This document shows, one piece after another, positions 14,677 through 21,449 of a stretch of DNA of 35,150 nucleotides. The stretch spans positions 1 through 35,150 of IMG/VR virus record IMGVR_UViG_3300018063_000344; one strand, 5' to 3'. Each line of letters opens with the position of its first letter. Within the stretch, counting starts at the first letter, position 1. Made by a program: the position numbers and the translations under genes. A model generated the notes under the pieces. The model was not told the origin of the DNA. It saw nothing but the letters and a program-made list of their open reading frames with translations, and did not search any database. The stretch comes from a virus.

Positions 14677-15698
14677 CAGACCTCCTTCGTGGCCGGCTTC
14701 GGCTTCCGTGCGCGGGCCCTCTTGGGGCCGGCCCTGCGGCGGCCGCCGCCCTTGAGCTCCGCGAGCTCGCTGGTGAGGTTCACGATCTGTCGCTGCATCG
14801 ACGTGAGGATGTCCTCGGCCTGGGCGCCCATCACAGCCCGCGCCTTCGCGCCGCCGGCGTACTCGGCGTCGATCCGCTCCATCTCCGCCTTCTTGGCGTC
14901 CCGCTTTGCGACACGCTCGTTCGCCTCGTCATCCTCCTCGGGGCGCAGGGCTTCGAATGGCGTCAGCCCGTAGATCGCGCAGCGGTCGGGGTGTTGCGCG
15001 ACGATGTGCGAGTCCCGCTCGTTCTTCTCCTGGAACTGCCAGGAGCATTCGGGGCACGCGTACTTCGCCTGGGGGTTGAACTCCGACTCGTACTGGGCGA
15101 CGTACTGCATGGCCGCCATCACCCGCTTCGACGGGGCCAGGCCCGGAAGGTCCGCCTCCCGCTGCTTCTGGTTGATCGCCATGTGGCTGTTCTTGAGGGC
15201 CAGGCAGATGCCGTACTTCGCCTCTCGCCACGCGATGCGCGAATCCTGCCGCGCCATGTCGTCGCGCTGGTCCCCGAAGAGGATCCTCACTCCCCTCTTC
15301 CCGAGCTTGCCGAGGGTGCCGTCCTCGCCGATCAGCTCCTTGACGATCTGCTGAGCCGTCATCGCCCGCAGGAGCGTCCCCGTCTTGGGGTCGGGGTACC
15401 CCGGCTGCTCTCGGATGGGGAGCACGCCCTCGAGGGGCTGCGCGTCGGCGTCGCGCCAGGGGCACCGCCGGGCGTGGCGTGCGCCTTCGCAGCGGTCCAG
15501 CCTGGTCGAGTAGACGACGCAAGCGATCTCGTCCGTCTTGGGGAAGATGAGCGACTCCGCGTTCACCATCGCCTCGAGCCGTTCGTCGGCGGGGCTGAAG
15601 AGATAGAACTGCGGCCGGGGACTGATCTTTGTGCGATAGTCCAGCCTCTGGGCGCCCTCCTGGGCGACAGGTTCGGCGGCAACGGCGACGCTGCTCAT
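14676..15698 (-). CDS. Head-region protein with a C2H2 zinc finger, 340 aa
   Basis: ATG at 15698 overlaps the upstream stop (ATGA); the open frame beyond it to 15962 is a shadow. Near residue 235 is YACPECSWQFQEKNE followed by RDSHIVAQHP, a full C-x2-C-x12-H-x4-H zinc finger with the central Phe. The N-terminal half contains beta-rich and helical segments (RPQFYLFSPADERLEAMVNA). The C-terminal 100 residues are a charged helical region ending in a Lys/Arg/Pro-rich tail (GPKRARARKPKPATKEV). No enzymatic motif seen. Its place between capsid accessory and adaptor genes suggests a virion-associated or assembly protein that may touch DNA. Confidence 0.65.
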   Translation of the reverse strand: MSSVAVAAEPVAQEGAQRLDYRTKISPRPQFYLFSPADERLEAMVNAESLIFPKTDEIACVVYSTRLDRCEGARHARRCPWRDADAQPLEGVLPIREQPGYPDPKTGTLLRAMTAQQIVKELIGEDGTLGKLGKRGVRILFGDQRDDMARQDSRIAWREAKYGICLALKNSHMAINQKQREADLPGLAPSKRVMAAMQYVAQYESEFNPQAKYACPECSWQFQEKNERDSHIVAQHPDRCAIYGLTPFEALRPEEDDEANERVAKRDAKKAEMERIDAEYAGGAKARAVMGAQAEDILTSMQRQIVNLTSELAELKGGGRRRAGPKRARARKPKPATKEV

Positions 15699-16375
15699 GA
15701 ATTGCTCCTCTTTCTCACTTCGACGAACGGCTTCTTCTTGAACTCGGTAGCGAAGCCTGCCTTCGCGTCGACCGATCCGATCTTCCCCGCGAGCTTCTGG
15801 AGGTACGCGTCGTCGTGGCTCCAGCGGTACTCGGTCTCCTTCTGGAGCTTCCCGAGCGCCTCCGACTCGCGCGCGCCCGAGGCCTTGAGAATCTCGTCCA
15901 TCGCGTGGTCGGGATCCGGGTCGTAGGTGTCCTTCATGAACTTCAACTTCCAGTAGACCCACCAGCCGAAGTCGATGTAGTCGCCGGAGAGGTTGCGAGC
16001 GCGCTGATAGGGAGTCGCCTCTTGCTCCAACGAATCCAAGGCGACGTTGGGGCGGCGCCCGGCGTTCACGCCGTACGCCGCGGGGAGGTAGCGGGGCGGC
16101 GCCTTCGGCTCGATCCGGTCACGCTGCTCGACCCAGAGCCAGTGGCGCCCCTCCTTCGTGATCGAGCTGTCGGGGTGCCGGTAGACGGTCCAGCACCACA
16201 TGGGGCAGAACTCGGGGTCGATGTCCCTGCGGATGGCCTCCACGATGGCGACGGGCCACGAGTGCTCGGCCGGGGGGTACGCCTGGAAGAACCGGCCGAG
16301 CACCTTGGCTTCGTCGGGCGGCTTCGGGACGGTCATCTCGAAGCTCGCCGGCAACATCCGCGTGATGACGTTCAA
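15695..16375 (-). CDS. Phage hypothetical protein of the head region, 226 aa
   Basis: The frame starts with TTG at 16375, preceded by AAGGCGG; ATGs at 16357 and 16336 are alternatives. The protein is Trp- and Pro-rich (CPMWCWTVYRHPDSS, IDFGWWVYWKLKFMKDTYDP) with a helical, charged C-terminus (GKIGSVDAKAGFATEFKK). No signal or membrane segment. No family recognised. It ends in an ATGA overlap with the zinc-finger gene, so the two products are probably made together. Confidence 0.6.
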   Translation of the reverse strand: MNVITRMLPASFEMTVPKPPDEAKVLGRFFQAYPPAEHSWPVAIVEAIRRDIDPEFCPMWCWTVYRHPDSSITKEGRHWLWVEQRDRIEPKAPPRYLPAAYGVNAGRRPNVALDSLEQEATPYQRARNLSGDYIDFGWWVYWKLKFMKDTYDPDPDHAMDEILKASGARESEALGKLQKETEYRWSHDDAYLQKLAGKIGSVDAKAGFATEFKKKPFVEVRKRSNS

Positions 16376-16390
16376 CCGCGCCGCCTTCTT

Positions 16391-16885
16391 CTACCGCTCG
16401 AGCGGGAGGCGCGTAGCGAGGATGCGGTAGAAGACCTCGGCCCAGATGTCGCCGGTCCCGGTGATGATCTCACCCGTCAGGATGTGGGCGACGAGCGCCG
16501 CGTTCTCCGTGTAGACGCCGAGGGTACCTGCGACCTCGGGCCGACGCTTCACCACCTTCAGGGCGCCGACGGTCTGGTCGAGCCAGCCAGTGGTCTCCTG
16601 GACCTCGGACGCGGTCTGGCCGGCAGCGTTGGTGTACTTCACCACCAGGTCCTCGCCGGCAGCGATGCCGGCATAGGCCACGGGGGGCGTCGCGGGGCGA
16701 TGCTCCCACAGGACCTCGTCGAGCAGGATGAAGCGACTCACGCCAGGCGCTGGCACGAGCGGGAACGGAGTCGCGAAGAGCGCGAGCACGGACGCCGTAG
16801 GAATGCGGACGAGCTTTCGCTGTGGGATGGCGGCCTGCAAGACGGCTTGCAGGTCTTTACGGGGGATTCCGGCAGCTCCGGCCAT
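16391..16885 (-). CDS. Probable capsid accessory/decoration-type protein, 164 aa
   Basis: ATG at 16885. Directly follows the major capsid gene, separated by a strong hairpin. The core (LVPAPGVSRFILLDEVLWEH, then AGIAAGEDLVVKYTNAAGQ) is a beta-rich segment of a type I associate with small proteins encoded next to phage capsid genes. The C-terminus (GTGDIWAEVFYRILATRLPL) is amphipathic. A head decoration or cement role is inferred from position; the family function is not established to my knowledge. Confidence 0.55.
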   Translation of the reverse strand: MAGAAGIPRKDLQAVLQAAIPQRKLVRIPTASVLALFATPFPLVPAPGVSRFILLDEVLWEHRPATPPVAYAGIAAGEDLVVKYTNAAGQTASEVQETTGWLDQTVGALKVVKRRPEVAGTLGVYTENAALVAHILTGEIITGTGDIWAEVFYRILATRLPLER

Positions 16886-16936
16886 TCTGTTCCTCTCTCT
16901 CCGGTCAGGCGATCATGAGGACCGCCCCTTTGAACG

Positions 16937-16966
16937 GGCCCGGGAGGCTGTTACGCCCCCCGGGCC
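16937..16966 (-). terminator. Strong GC hairpin after the major capsid gene, no U-tract
   Basis: GGCCCGGGAGGC at 16937-16948 pairs with GCCCCCCGGGCC at 16955-16966 with one mismatch and a 6-base loop. No T-run follows on either strand, so this is not a standard intrinsic terminator. It could be a partial terminator, or an mRNA 3'-end stabiliser that raises capsid protein yield relative to the genes behind it. Confidence 0.5.
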
Positions 16967-16978
16967 AGTGGAACGCGG

Positions 16979-18274
16979 TTACTCGGCGGGGTCGCCGCAG
17001 AGCTGCGGATCGAGCAGGTCTCGGATGACGAAGTGCCCGTTCGGCTGGAGGTTCCCGATGTTGGTCACGCTGTAGATCGTGGCCTCTTGGGTGGTCGTCC
17101 GACCGCTGGCGCCGACACCCTGCGCGAGGATCTGGCCCCCGCCGTGGTCGTACCAGTCGAGCTTCTCGACCTCGAAACGTCGGATGAGACTGGTGGTGAT
17201 CCCGAAGATGTTCCTCGGGGAGATGTCCTCCATCCGCTTGATGTGGCAGGTCTTTCCGCCCCACAGGAACTGGAGATCGTCTTCGCGGGCCCCCGTCTGG
17301 TAGGCCGGGACGCCCTTCCCGTTCACGTTGTAGCGACGCTGCGGGATGACGTTCTTCAGGTACTGGCGTATCTGCCCGCTGTTCATCAGCAAGCAGTCGA
17401 TCTCCTGGCCGGAGTTCTGCAGGGTCTGCGACGCGCCGTCGATCAGAAGCTCCTCGGTCTGCGGCCGCAGCACACCCCCGTTGTCGAGGACGGTGGCCTT
17501 GAGGCCGGGGAAGCTCGACCGGCTCTGGTTGTGGATGGTGGTCAGGAAGGTCCCGTCGTCCACCAGCCCCAGCAGTCCGTTGCTGGTGTTGTTGTAGTCG
17601 GGGTAGACGTACACGTGCTCGTTCGCCGAGAGCGTGAGCGCGGTGGCGAGGTTCACGGTACGCGTGGCGGGGACGACGCTGTTCACCTTGATCTGCGTGG
17701 CGGCGCCGGTGCTGGAGATGACTCCGCCCGAGTCGAGGGTGTAGACGTCGAGCAGCATGTTCGGCCGGATGAGGAGGGTCCCCTGCGGCAGCTTCGCGAC
17801 GAAGCTGGCCGTGGCCACGGTGGCGTCTTGCACCTGGCAGAGACGACCGGAGCCGTGGGAACCGGCCATTACCCGGTTCATGTGCTTCGTCACATCGGTG
17901 GTCGATTCCCACATGTGCCGCTGGATCTCGGTCTTGGAGAACGATCCGCGCTTCGTGCCGACCGCGGCCAGGATGAAGCTGATCTGGAAGCTGTTGATGA
18001 ACTGGATGGGGCGGACCCGGGCCTGTACTTCCGTCCGGGACTTGACGGGGGGTAGTGCGCCGCCCTCCGCGGGGGACCCCATGTTCTGCGGGGTCTCGAG
18101 GTAGAACGGCCAGAACGCGCCTTCTCCGTCCGCCTCGTGGTTCTTGCTCTGCTGGATCATCTGGTAGAACGGGGCGCGGTAGTTCTGGTGCAGCTCGAAG
18201 TAGTCGGGGTCGTAAATGCGCTTCAGCGAGTTCTGCAACCCGCCGAGCGTGCTGACCACCGAGGTGAACGCCAT
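16979..18274 (-). CDS. Major capsid protein, 431 aa
   Basis: ATG at 18274, with GGAG at good spacing (TAGGAGATTCCC). The N-terminus (LKRIYDPDYFELHQNYRAPF, YQMIQQSKNHE) and the following EGGALPPVKSR and QFINSFQISFILAAVG are typical of HK97-fold capsid proteins: N-arm, then a beta-rich P-domain. The C-terminal part includes FGITTSLIRRFEVEKLDWYD and a compact beta end. Length is normal for an unprocessed HK97-fold coat protein with a separate scaffold, which is encoded immediately upstream. The highly expressed coat gene is followed by a hairpin and then the accessory protein. No protease domain is visible nearby. Confidence 0.8.
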   Translation of the reverse strand: MAFTSVVSTLGGLQNSLKRIYDPDYFELHQNYRAPFYQMIQQSKNHEADGEGAFWPFYLETPQNMGSPAEGGALPPVKSRTEVQARVRPIQFINSFQISFILAAVGTKRGSFSKTEIQRHMWESTTDVTKHMNRVMAGSHGSGRLCQVQDATVATASFVAKLPQGTLLIRPNMLLDVYTLDSGGVISSTGAATQIKVNSVVPATRTVNLATALTLSANEHVYVYPDYNNTSNGLLGLVDDGTFLTTIHNQSRSSFPGLKATVLDNGGVLRPQTEELLIDGASQTLQNSGQEIDCLLMNSGQIRQYLKNVIPQRRYNVNGKGVPAYQTGAREDDLQFLWGGKTCHIKRMEDISPRNIFGITTSLIRRFEVEKLDWYDHGGGQILAQGVGASGRTTTQEATIYSVTNIGNLQPNGHFVIRDLLDPQLCGDPAE

Positions 18275-18283
18275 GGGAATCTC

Positions 18284-19531
18284 CTATCGACTACGTGCCG
18301 TTGCGAGCTCGTTGTCCCAACGAGCATTCGTTTCGGCCTCGAGATCCTCCAGAGTCGGCAGTCGTGGTCGCGTACCGGGCCGGGATTCACGCCGCGCGGG
18401 AGCTTCGCCGGATGGGACCCCCTCGGAGGCATCCGCGGCCTTGAGCCGCGAGTAGGAGGCGGAGTGGGCTTCGTGCCCGGCTTCGCCGTACCCCATGAAA
18501 TCCTTGGCCGCGTCCAGACAGAAAGCTAGGTAGTCGTCGATCTGGGGGAAGTTTCCAGCTTCGTCCGGTGTGAGGTAGGCCAGCGCGCGCATACGGGCGT
18601 AGCCCTGGCCCTTCTTTTCCTCATCAATGAACTTCTTTAGAAGCGGCTCCGGCATCTTCAGTTGCTTGGCCGCGGCTTTCGCGGCCTCGTAGAAGTTCGT
18701 CCGCATCACGGTACGCTTGCCTACGACTTCCGTTCTCTGGTCTCTCTCCGTTCTCGCTCGTTCACCGACCCGGAGCTTGTGGATTTCCAGGCGATCTCTC
18801 CGACGTTCGGCGTACTCGAGGTAGCGATCGTGCAGGGCTTGGTTGCGGGCGTCGCGGTCCTTGACCTTGGTGCTCAGAGCTCCGGCCTTCTTCTCCAGAT
18901 TCCGAAGCTTCCACTGGAGATCTTCGAGATCTGTCTTCGGGCCGGGGTCGTCGATTTCGCCCTTTACGTCCGCCATCTCCTCGCGTAGCTTCTCGAGGCG
19001 ATCTTCGTCGGCTGCGAGCAGGGTTTCGCTGGCGTTGTACGTCTGCGCCATGCTGTCGATGGTGCTGTTGAGCTGCGCCACGTCGTGCGGGACCTCTTCG
19101 GGTTGGCGCTCGCGCGGTGATACCTCGCGGGGCTCCACCTGCTCGGGACGCTGCTTGCCTCGCAGCTCCTTGAGCTCGCGAGCCATGCTCGCGTTTTGGT
19201 TCCGCATTTGGATGGCGTGTTTCGCGGCCGCCTTACGATCGCCCTTGTAGGCGGTCAGGAACTCGGCTTCGTAGTCGGGTTCCTCGCGGCCGCCAGCCTC
19301 CGCAGCGGGTGATTCCCGTGCTTCCGGCTCGTCCTCTGCTTCGGGGTGATCCCCCTCCGCTTCAGGTCCGTGGCCCTCGCCCTCGGGCTCGTCGCCTTCG
19401 GGCTCGGCTCTGGTGGGCTCGGCGGGTGCTTCTCCGCCTTCGCCCATTCCTCCCGTGATCTCGCGGTCCCATGCGTCTTCCGTCTTCGTCCGCAGGTCGT
19501 CTAGAGCCTGCGGCTCCCTTCCCAGCGCCAT
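18284..19531 (-). CDS. Scaffold-like protein with matching motifs at both ends, 415 aa
   Basis: ATG at 19531, with AAGGA in front. The protein is mostly acidic and helical. Residues 30-80 are an acidic Glu/Pro/Gly-rich region. Residues 85-290 are long charged coiled-coil-type helices (for example EDLQWKLRNLEKKAGALSTK). Residues 300-370 form a compact helical domain (FIDEEKKGQGYARMRALAYL). Acidic, coiled-coil proteins immediately before the coat gene are usually scaffolds; this one lacks an obvious protease motif. Residues 10-25 (LDDLRTKTEDAWDREI) and 394-409 (LEDLEAETNARWDNEL) are near-repeats. It begins downstream of a terminator, so its transcription is probably controlled separately from the portal operon. 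Confidence 0.65.
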   Translation of the reverse strand: MALGREPQALDDLRTKTEDAWDREITGGMGEGGEAPAEPTRAEPEGDEPEGEGHGPEAEGDHPEAEDEPEARESPAAEAGGREEPDYEAEFLTAYKGDRKAAAKHAIQMRNQNASMARELKELRGKQRPEQVEPREVSPRERQPEEVPHDVAQLNSTIDSMAQTYNASETLLAADEDRLEKLREEMADVKGEIDDPGPKTDLEDLQWKLRNLEKKAGALSTKVKDRDARNQALHDRYLEYAERRRDRLEIHKLRVGERARTERDQRTEVVGKRTVMRTNFYEAAKAAAKQLKMPEPLLKKFIDEEKKGQGYARMRALAYLTPDEAGNFPQIDDYLAFCLDAAKDFMGYGEAGHEAHSASYSRLKAADASEGVPSGEAPARRESRPGTRPRLPTLEDLEAETNARWDNELATARSR

Positions 19532-19562
19532 TCCGTTTTCCTTCGGGGTGATGCCCCGGGTG

Positions 19563-19609
19563 AAAAAGAAAAGGCCCGGCCCCGCTGGCGTTTTCCAGCA
19601 GGCCGAGCC
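19563..19609 (-). terminator. Intrinsic terminator/attenuator upstream of the scaffold gene
   Basis: On the minus strand a GC-rich stem of about 14 pairs (one arm at 19595-19609, the other at 19573-19588, with small internal mismatches) is followed by TTTTCTTTTT. This is a good rho-independent terminator. It ends the portal and small-gene operon, or, since a promoter-like site lies just upstream, serves as an attenuator for the scaffold and capsid genes. Confidence 0.8.
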
Positions 19610-19647
19610 GATCGTCGGTACTCAGCAGCGACAGTACGGTGCTACGT

Positions 19648-19684
19648 CTTGCCTAACCTACGCTTCTGCCGGCCCCTGCGTCAA
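19648..19684 (-). promoter_or_regulatory. Promoter-like site upstream of the terminator before the scaffold gene
   Basis: On the minus strand TTGACG (19684-19679) is followed after 18 nt by TAGGTT (19660-19655). The expected start would lie near 19648, about 40 nt before the terminator stem. The layout matches the plus-strand site at 1092 and the minus-strand site at 25003. Not verified by any model. Confidence 0.4.
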
Positions 19685-19698
19685 GCGCGTGGCAGCCA

Positions 19699-19902
19699 TC
19701 AGGACGTTTCCCGTATCCAGACCACGAGCTCAACGGTCACGATGACCTTCCGCGCGTGCCGTCCGTTCTCCTCCGGGCCCACGTAGCACGCCTTCGCCGA
19801 GACGGATCCACTCCGCCCCTCGAGCAGGTTGTGGGCGGCCGCCATCGTGGCCGCGACCTCGGGAGCGTTGAATGGGAACTCGGCGGTGGCGTTCGCGGTC
19901 AC
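19699..19902 (-). CDS. Small beta-rich protein, 67 aa
   Basis: GTG at 19902 overlaps the upstream stop (GTGA). The longer frame to 20181 is a shadow of the preceding gene. The sequence has FPFNAPEVAATMAAAHNLL and a strongly beta C-terminus (HARKVIVTVELVVWIRETS). No family recognised. It is the last gene before the terminator at 19563-19609. Confidence 0.6.
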   Translation of the reverse strand: MTANATAEFPFNAPEVAATMAAAHNLLEGRSGSVSAKACYVGPEENGRHARKVIVTVELVVWIRETS

Positions 19903-20351
19903 GGGAGGAGCGGGAGGTACTCGGCCGGCTCCATCAGCCGCAGGCGGTTGAACTCCGTGGCCGAGATGAGGGTGGTCATCTTGCACGCGGAGCAGCGGTA
20001 CCGCCACGGCCACTTCACGCCCTGCACGCTCCCCATGAAGTACGGGGACCCGTCGGCCATCCGAGCGACGGCCAGCTTCTGCCCTGGCCCCAGCGATGTC
20101 GTCAGATCCCCCTGCGGCGAGCAGTTCGTGCACGGGAGCGCCCGGAGAAGGTGTGTCTGCGTCGTCCCGCACGCACGGCACGTGACCGCGTGCTGGTGCT
20201 TGTCGGCCGGATCATCCGGCTCCGCCGTAACGAGCCGGCAGTTTGGGCACGGGCGCGCGTCGGCCAGGTCGTGCCCCTCGAGCACCATTCCCTTCGCCCG
20301 AACGTGGAGGTGGCCGCGGATCCCCCGCGGGTCGTGCCCGAGTCGGATCAC
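19899..20351 (-). CDS. Multi-zinc-knuckle protein, 150 aa
   Basis: GTG at 20351 overlaps the upstream stop (GTGA). Four CxxC pairs are visible: CPNC, CRAC, CTNC and CSAC, at roughly residues 35, 58, 73 and 120. These could form two zinc ribbons. Between the third and fourth pairs is a beta segment (KLAVARMADGSPYFMGS). Such ribbons bind nucleic acid or protein. Role unknown. Several other small genes in this window carry CxxC pairs. Confidence 0.65.
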   Translation of the reverse strand: MIRLGHDPRGIRGHLHVRAKGMVLEGHDLADARPCPNCRLVTAEPDDPADKHQHAVTCRACGTTQTHLLRALPCTNCSPQGDLTTSLGPGQKLAVARMADGSPYFMGSVQGVKWPWRYRCSACKMTTLISATEFNRLRLMEPAEYLPLLP

Positions 20352-20728
20352 CCGGCGATGGCCCTCCGTTGTTCCGCCCCGAGGGACGAGACTTTGTCCG
20401 TCGAGTGAGCCTCGTTCCAGCGCGTGCGGGCGTCGTTGTACTTCGACTGCCCGACGATGCCCGCGGGGAAGTCCTCGCGTTTCGGCTTCGCGGTGACCGG
20501 GTGGGGCGTCGGGGCAGGGCTCGGGGCCGCCTTGGGCCGCTCACGCGCGAGTCGCGCCTTCTCGGCTGCGGCGCTGGCGCCCGTGCCGGCCTTCGTGCCC
20601 TTGAACCGTCCCGTCTCCAACATCTCCGCCATTTCGGGATCGGCGCCCTCGCCCTTGGCATGCGCGCTGCCGTAGTCGCTCCCGGTCTTGGGGTCGTAGG
20701 TCGTGGTCGGCCTTTTTTCCGCCATCAC
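20348..20728 (-). CDS. Charged, low-complexity small protein, 125-126 aa
   Basis: Starts at GTG 20728 (GTGA overlap) or ATG 20725; GGAGGG is well placed for either. The sequence is hydrophilic with much Ala, Lys, Pro and Glu and is likely mostly disordered. It includes TTTYDPKTGSDYGSAHAKGE near the start and FPAGIVGQSKYNDARTRWNE towards the end. No family recognised. Confidence 0.55.
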   Translation of the reverse strand: MMAEKRPTTTYDPKTGSDYGSAHAKGEGADPEMAEMLETGRFKGTKAGTGASAAAEKARLARERPKAAPSPAPTPHPVTAKPKREDFPAGIVGQSKYNDARTRWNEAHSTDKVSSLGAEQRRAIAG

Positions 20729-20856
20729 TTCCCTCCTGCGATTGCGAGCCGTTGCTCGCGTCCCTTGCTCCGCTTCTTCTTCGGCGGCGGATACGTGCGC
20801 TTCAGACTCGTGGCCGTGTTCTGCGTCGTGCTCGGGGTGCTCGGATAGTCGACCAT
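20725..20856 (-). CDS. Tiny basic protein, 43 aa
   Basis: ATG at 20856 behind GGAGGT. It begins MVDYPSTPSTTQNTATSLKR and continues with a basic Pro/Lys run (TYPPPKKKRSKGREQ). It sits between two genes with tight spacing, and its stop overlaps the next start. A small DNA-, RNA- or capsid-binding peptide is plausible from charge; no function is assigned. Confidence 0.55.
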   Translation of the reverse strand: MVDYPSTPSTTQNTATSLKRTYPPPKKKRSKGREQRLAIAGGK

Positions 20857-20861
20857 TCGAT

Positions 20862-20996
20862 CTACCTCCGGTTCGCTCGCCGGCTGGCCTTCTGGAGCTT
20901 CTTCAGTCGCCGCCGGCGACGCCGATCTGTCGACACGCCGCGCTCGCGAGCCTGGGTACGACGCGGGATGATAAGGCCGTATCCGTAGTCGGGCAT
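20862..20996 (-). CDS. Tiny Arg-rich protein, 44 aa
   Basis: ATG at 20996 overlaps the upstream stop by one base (TGATG). The protein starts MPDYGYGLIIPRRTQARERG and its second half is almost entirely Arg and Lys with Leu, Ala and Ser (STDRRRRRRLKKLQKASRR). Net charge is extremely positive, suggesting nucleic-acid binding. It ends five bases before the next start. Confidence 0.6.
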   Translation of the reverse strand: MPDYGYGLIIPRRTQARERGVSTDRRRRRRLKKLQKASRRANRR

Positions 20997-21169
20997 CAGC
21001 GTAGAGCCTCGCGCTGTTCCTGGCCCTTCGACGTGCCGAACTTCTTGCCGCGGTCAGCCGCGAGGAACTCCTGAGAGACCTTTTCCGGCGGGCACTTCCC
21101 GCGCGCGTGCTTTTTGTTGTGCTTGCAGAGCGCCATGAAACGGTGCTGCTTCCCCGACACGCTAGGCAT
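20996..21169 (-). CDS. Small conserved-type phage basic protein, 57 aa
   Basis: ATG at 21169 behind GGAGGT, overlapping the end of the previous gene by eight bases. The sequence MPSVSGKQHRFMALCKHN, with EFLAADRGKKFGTSKGQ further on, matches a pattern I recognise from many phage genomes (SxxQHRFM near the N-terminus and a C-terminal DxGKKF). The function of that group is not known to me. It lies among small genes after the portal. Confidence 0.75.
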   Translation of the reverse strand: MPSVSGKQHRFMALCKHNKKHARGKCPPEKVSQEFLAADRGKKFGTSKGQEQREALR

Positions 21170-21449
21170 CGGATACCTCCACTCCGGGCGAGATCCGCGC
21201 GATGTCGCGCAGGATGAAGAGTCGGTCGCTCTCCGTGGGTGGGGCCTCGAAGTTGACCTTCTTCACCGCCCCGCACTTGCGACAGATGGATAGGGTCTTT
21301 CGGTCGTTCTCGGGAAGGTCGTGGAGTCCGCGGCACTGCCCGGTCAGGAACTCGAACACGTATTGCTGATCGAAGAGGGACGCTCGCGCCAGCCTCTCCA
21401 GTTCGGCCTTCGTGAGCGAGACGGGCCGACCGTTGGTGTCGTGCTTCAT
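21162..21449 (-). CDS. Small zinc-binding-type protein, 95 aa
   Basis: ATG at 21449 overlaps the portal stop by one base (TGATG). An N-terminal helical part (LTKAELERLARASLFDQQYV) contains a single cysteine in GQCRGLHDLP, followed by CRKC near residue 56, so a zinc site formed by these residues and a His is possible. The C-terminus is ESDRLFILRDIARISPGV. Function unknown; tightly coupled to the portal gene. Confidence 0.6.
   Translation of the reverse strand: MKHDTNGRPVSLTKAELERLARASLFDQQYVFEFLTGQCRGLHDLPENDRKTLSICRKCGAVKKVNFEAPPTESDRLFILRDIARISPGVEVSDA

Noticed and set aside
20725-21336. 203-residue minus-strand frame
   Set aside because: Only its last 43 residues are coding; the rest is out of phase with two small genes and a larger one that have better start sites.
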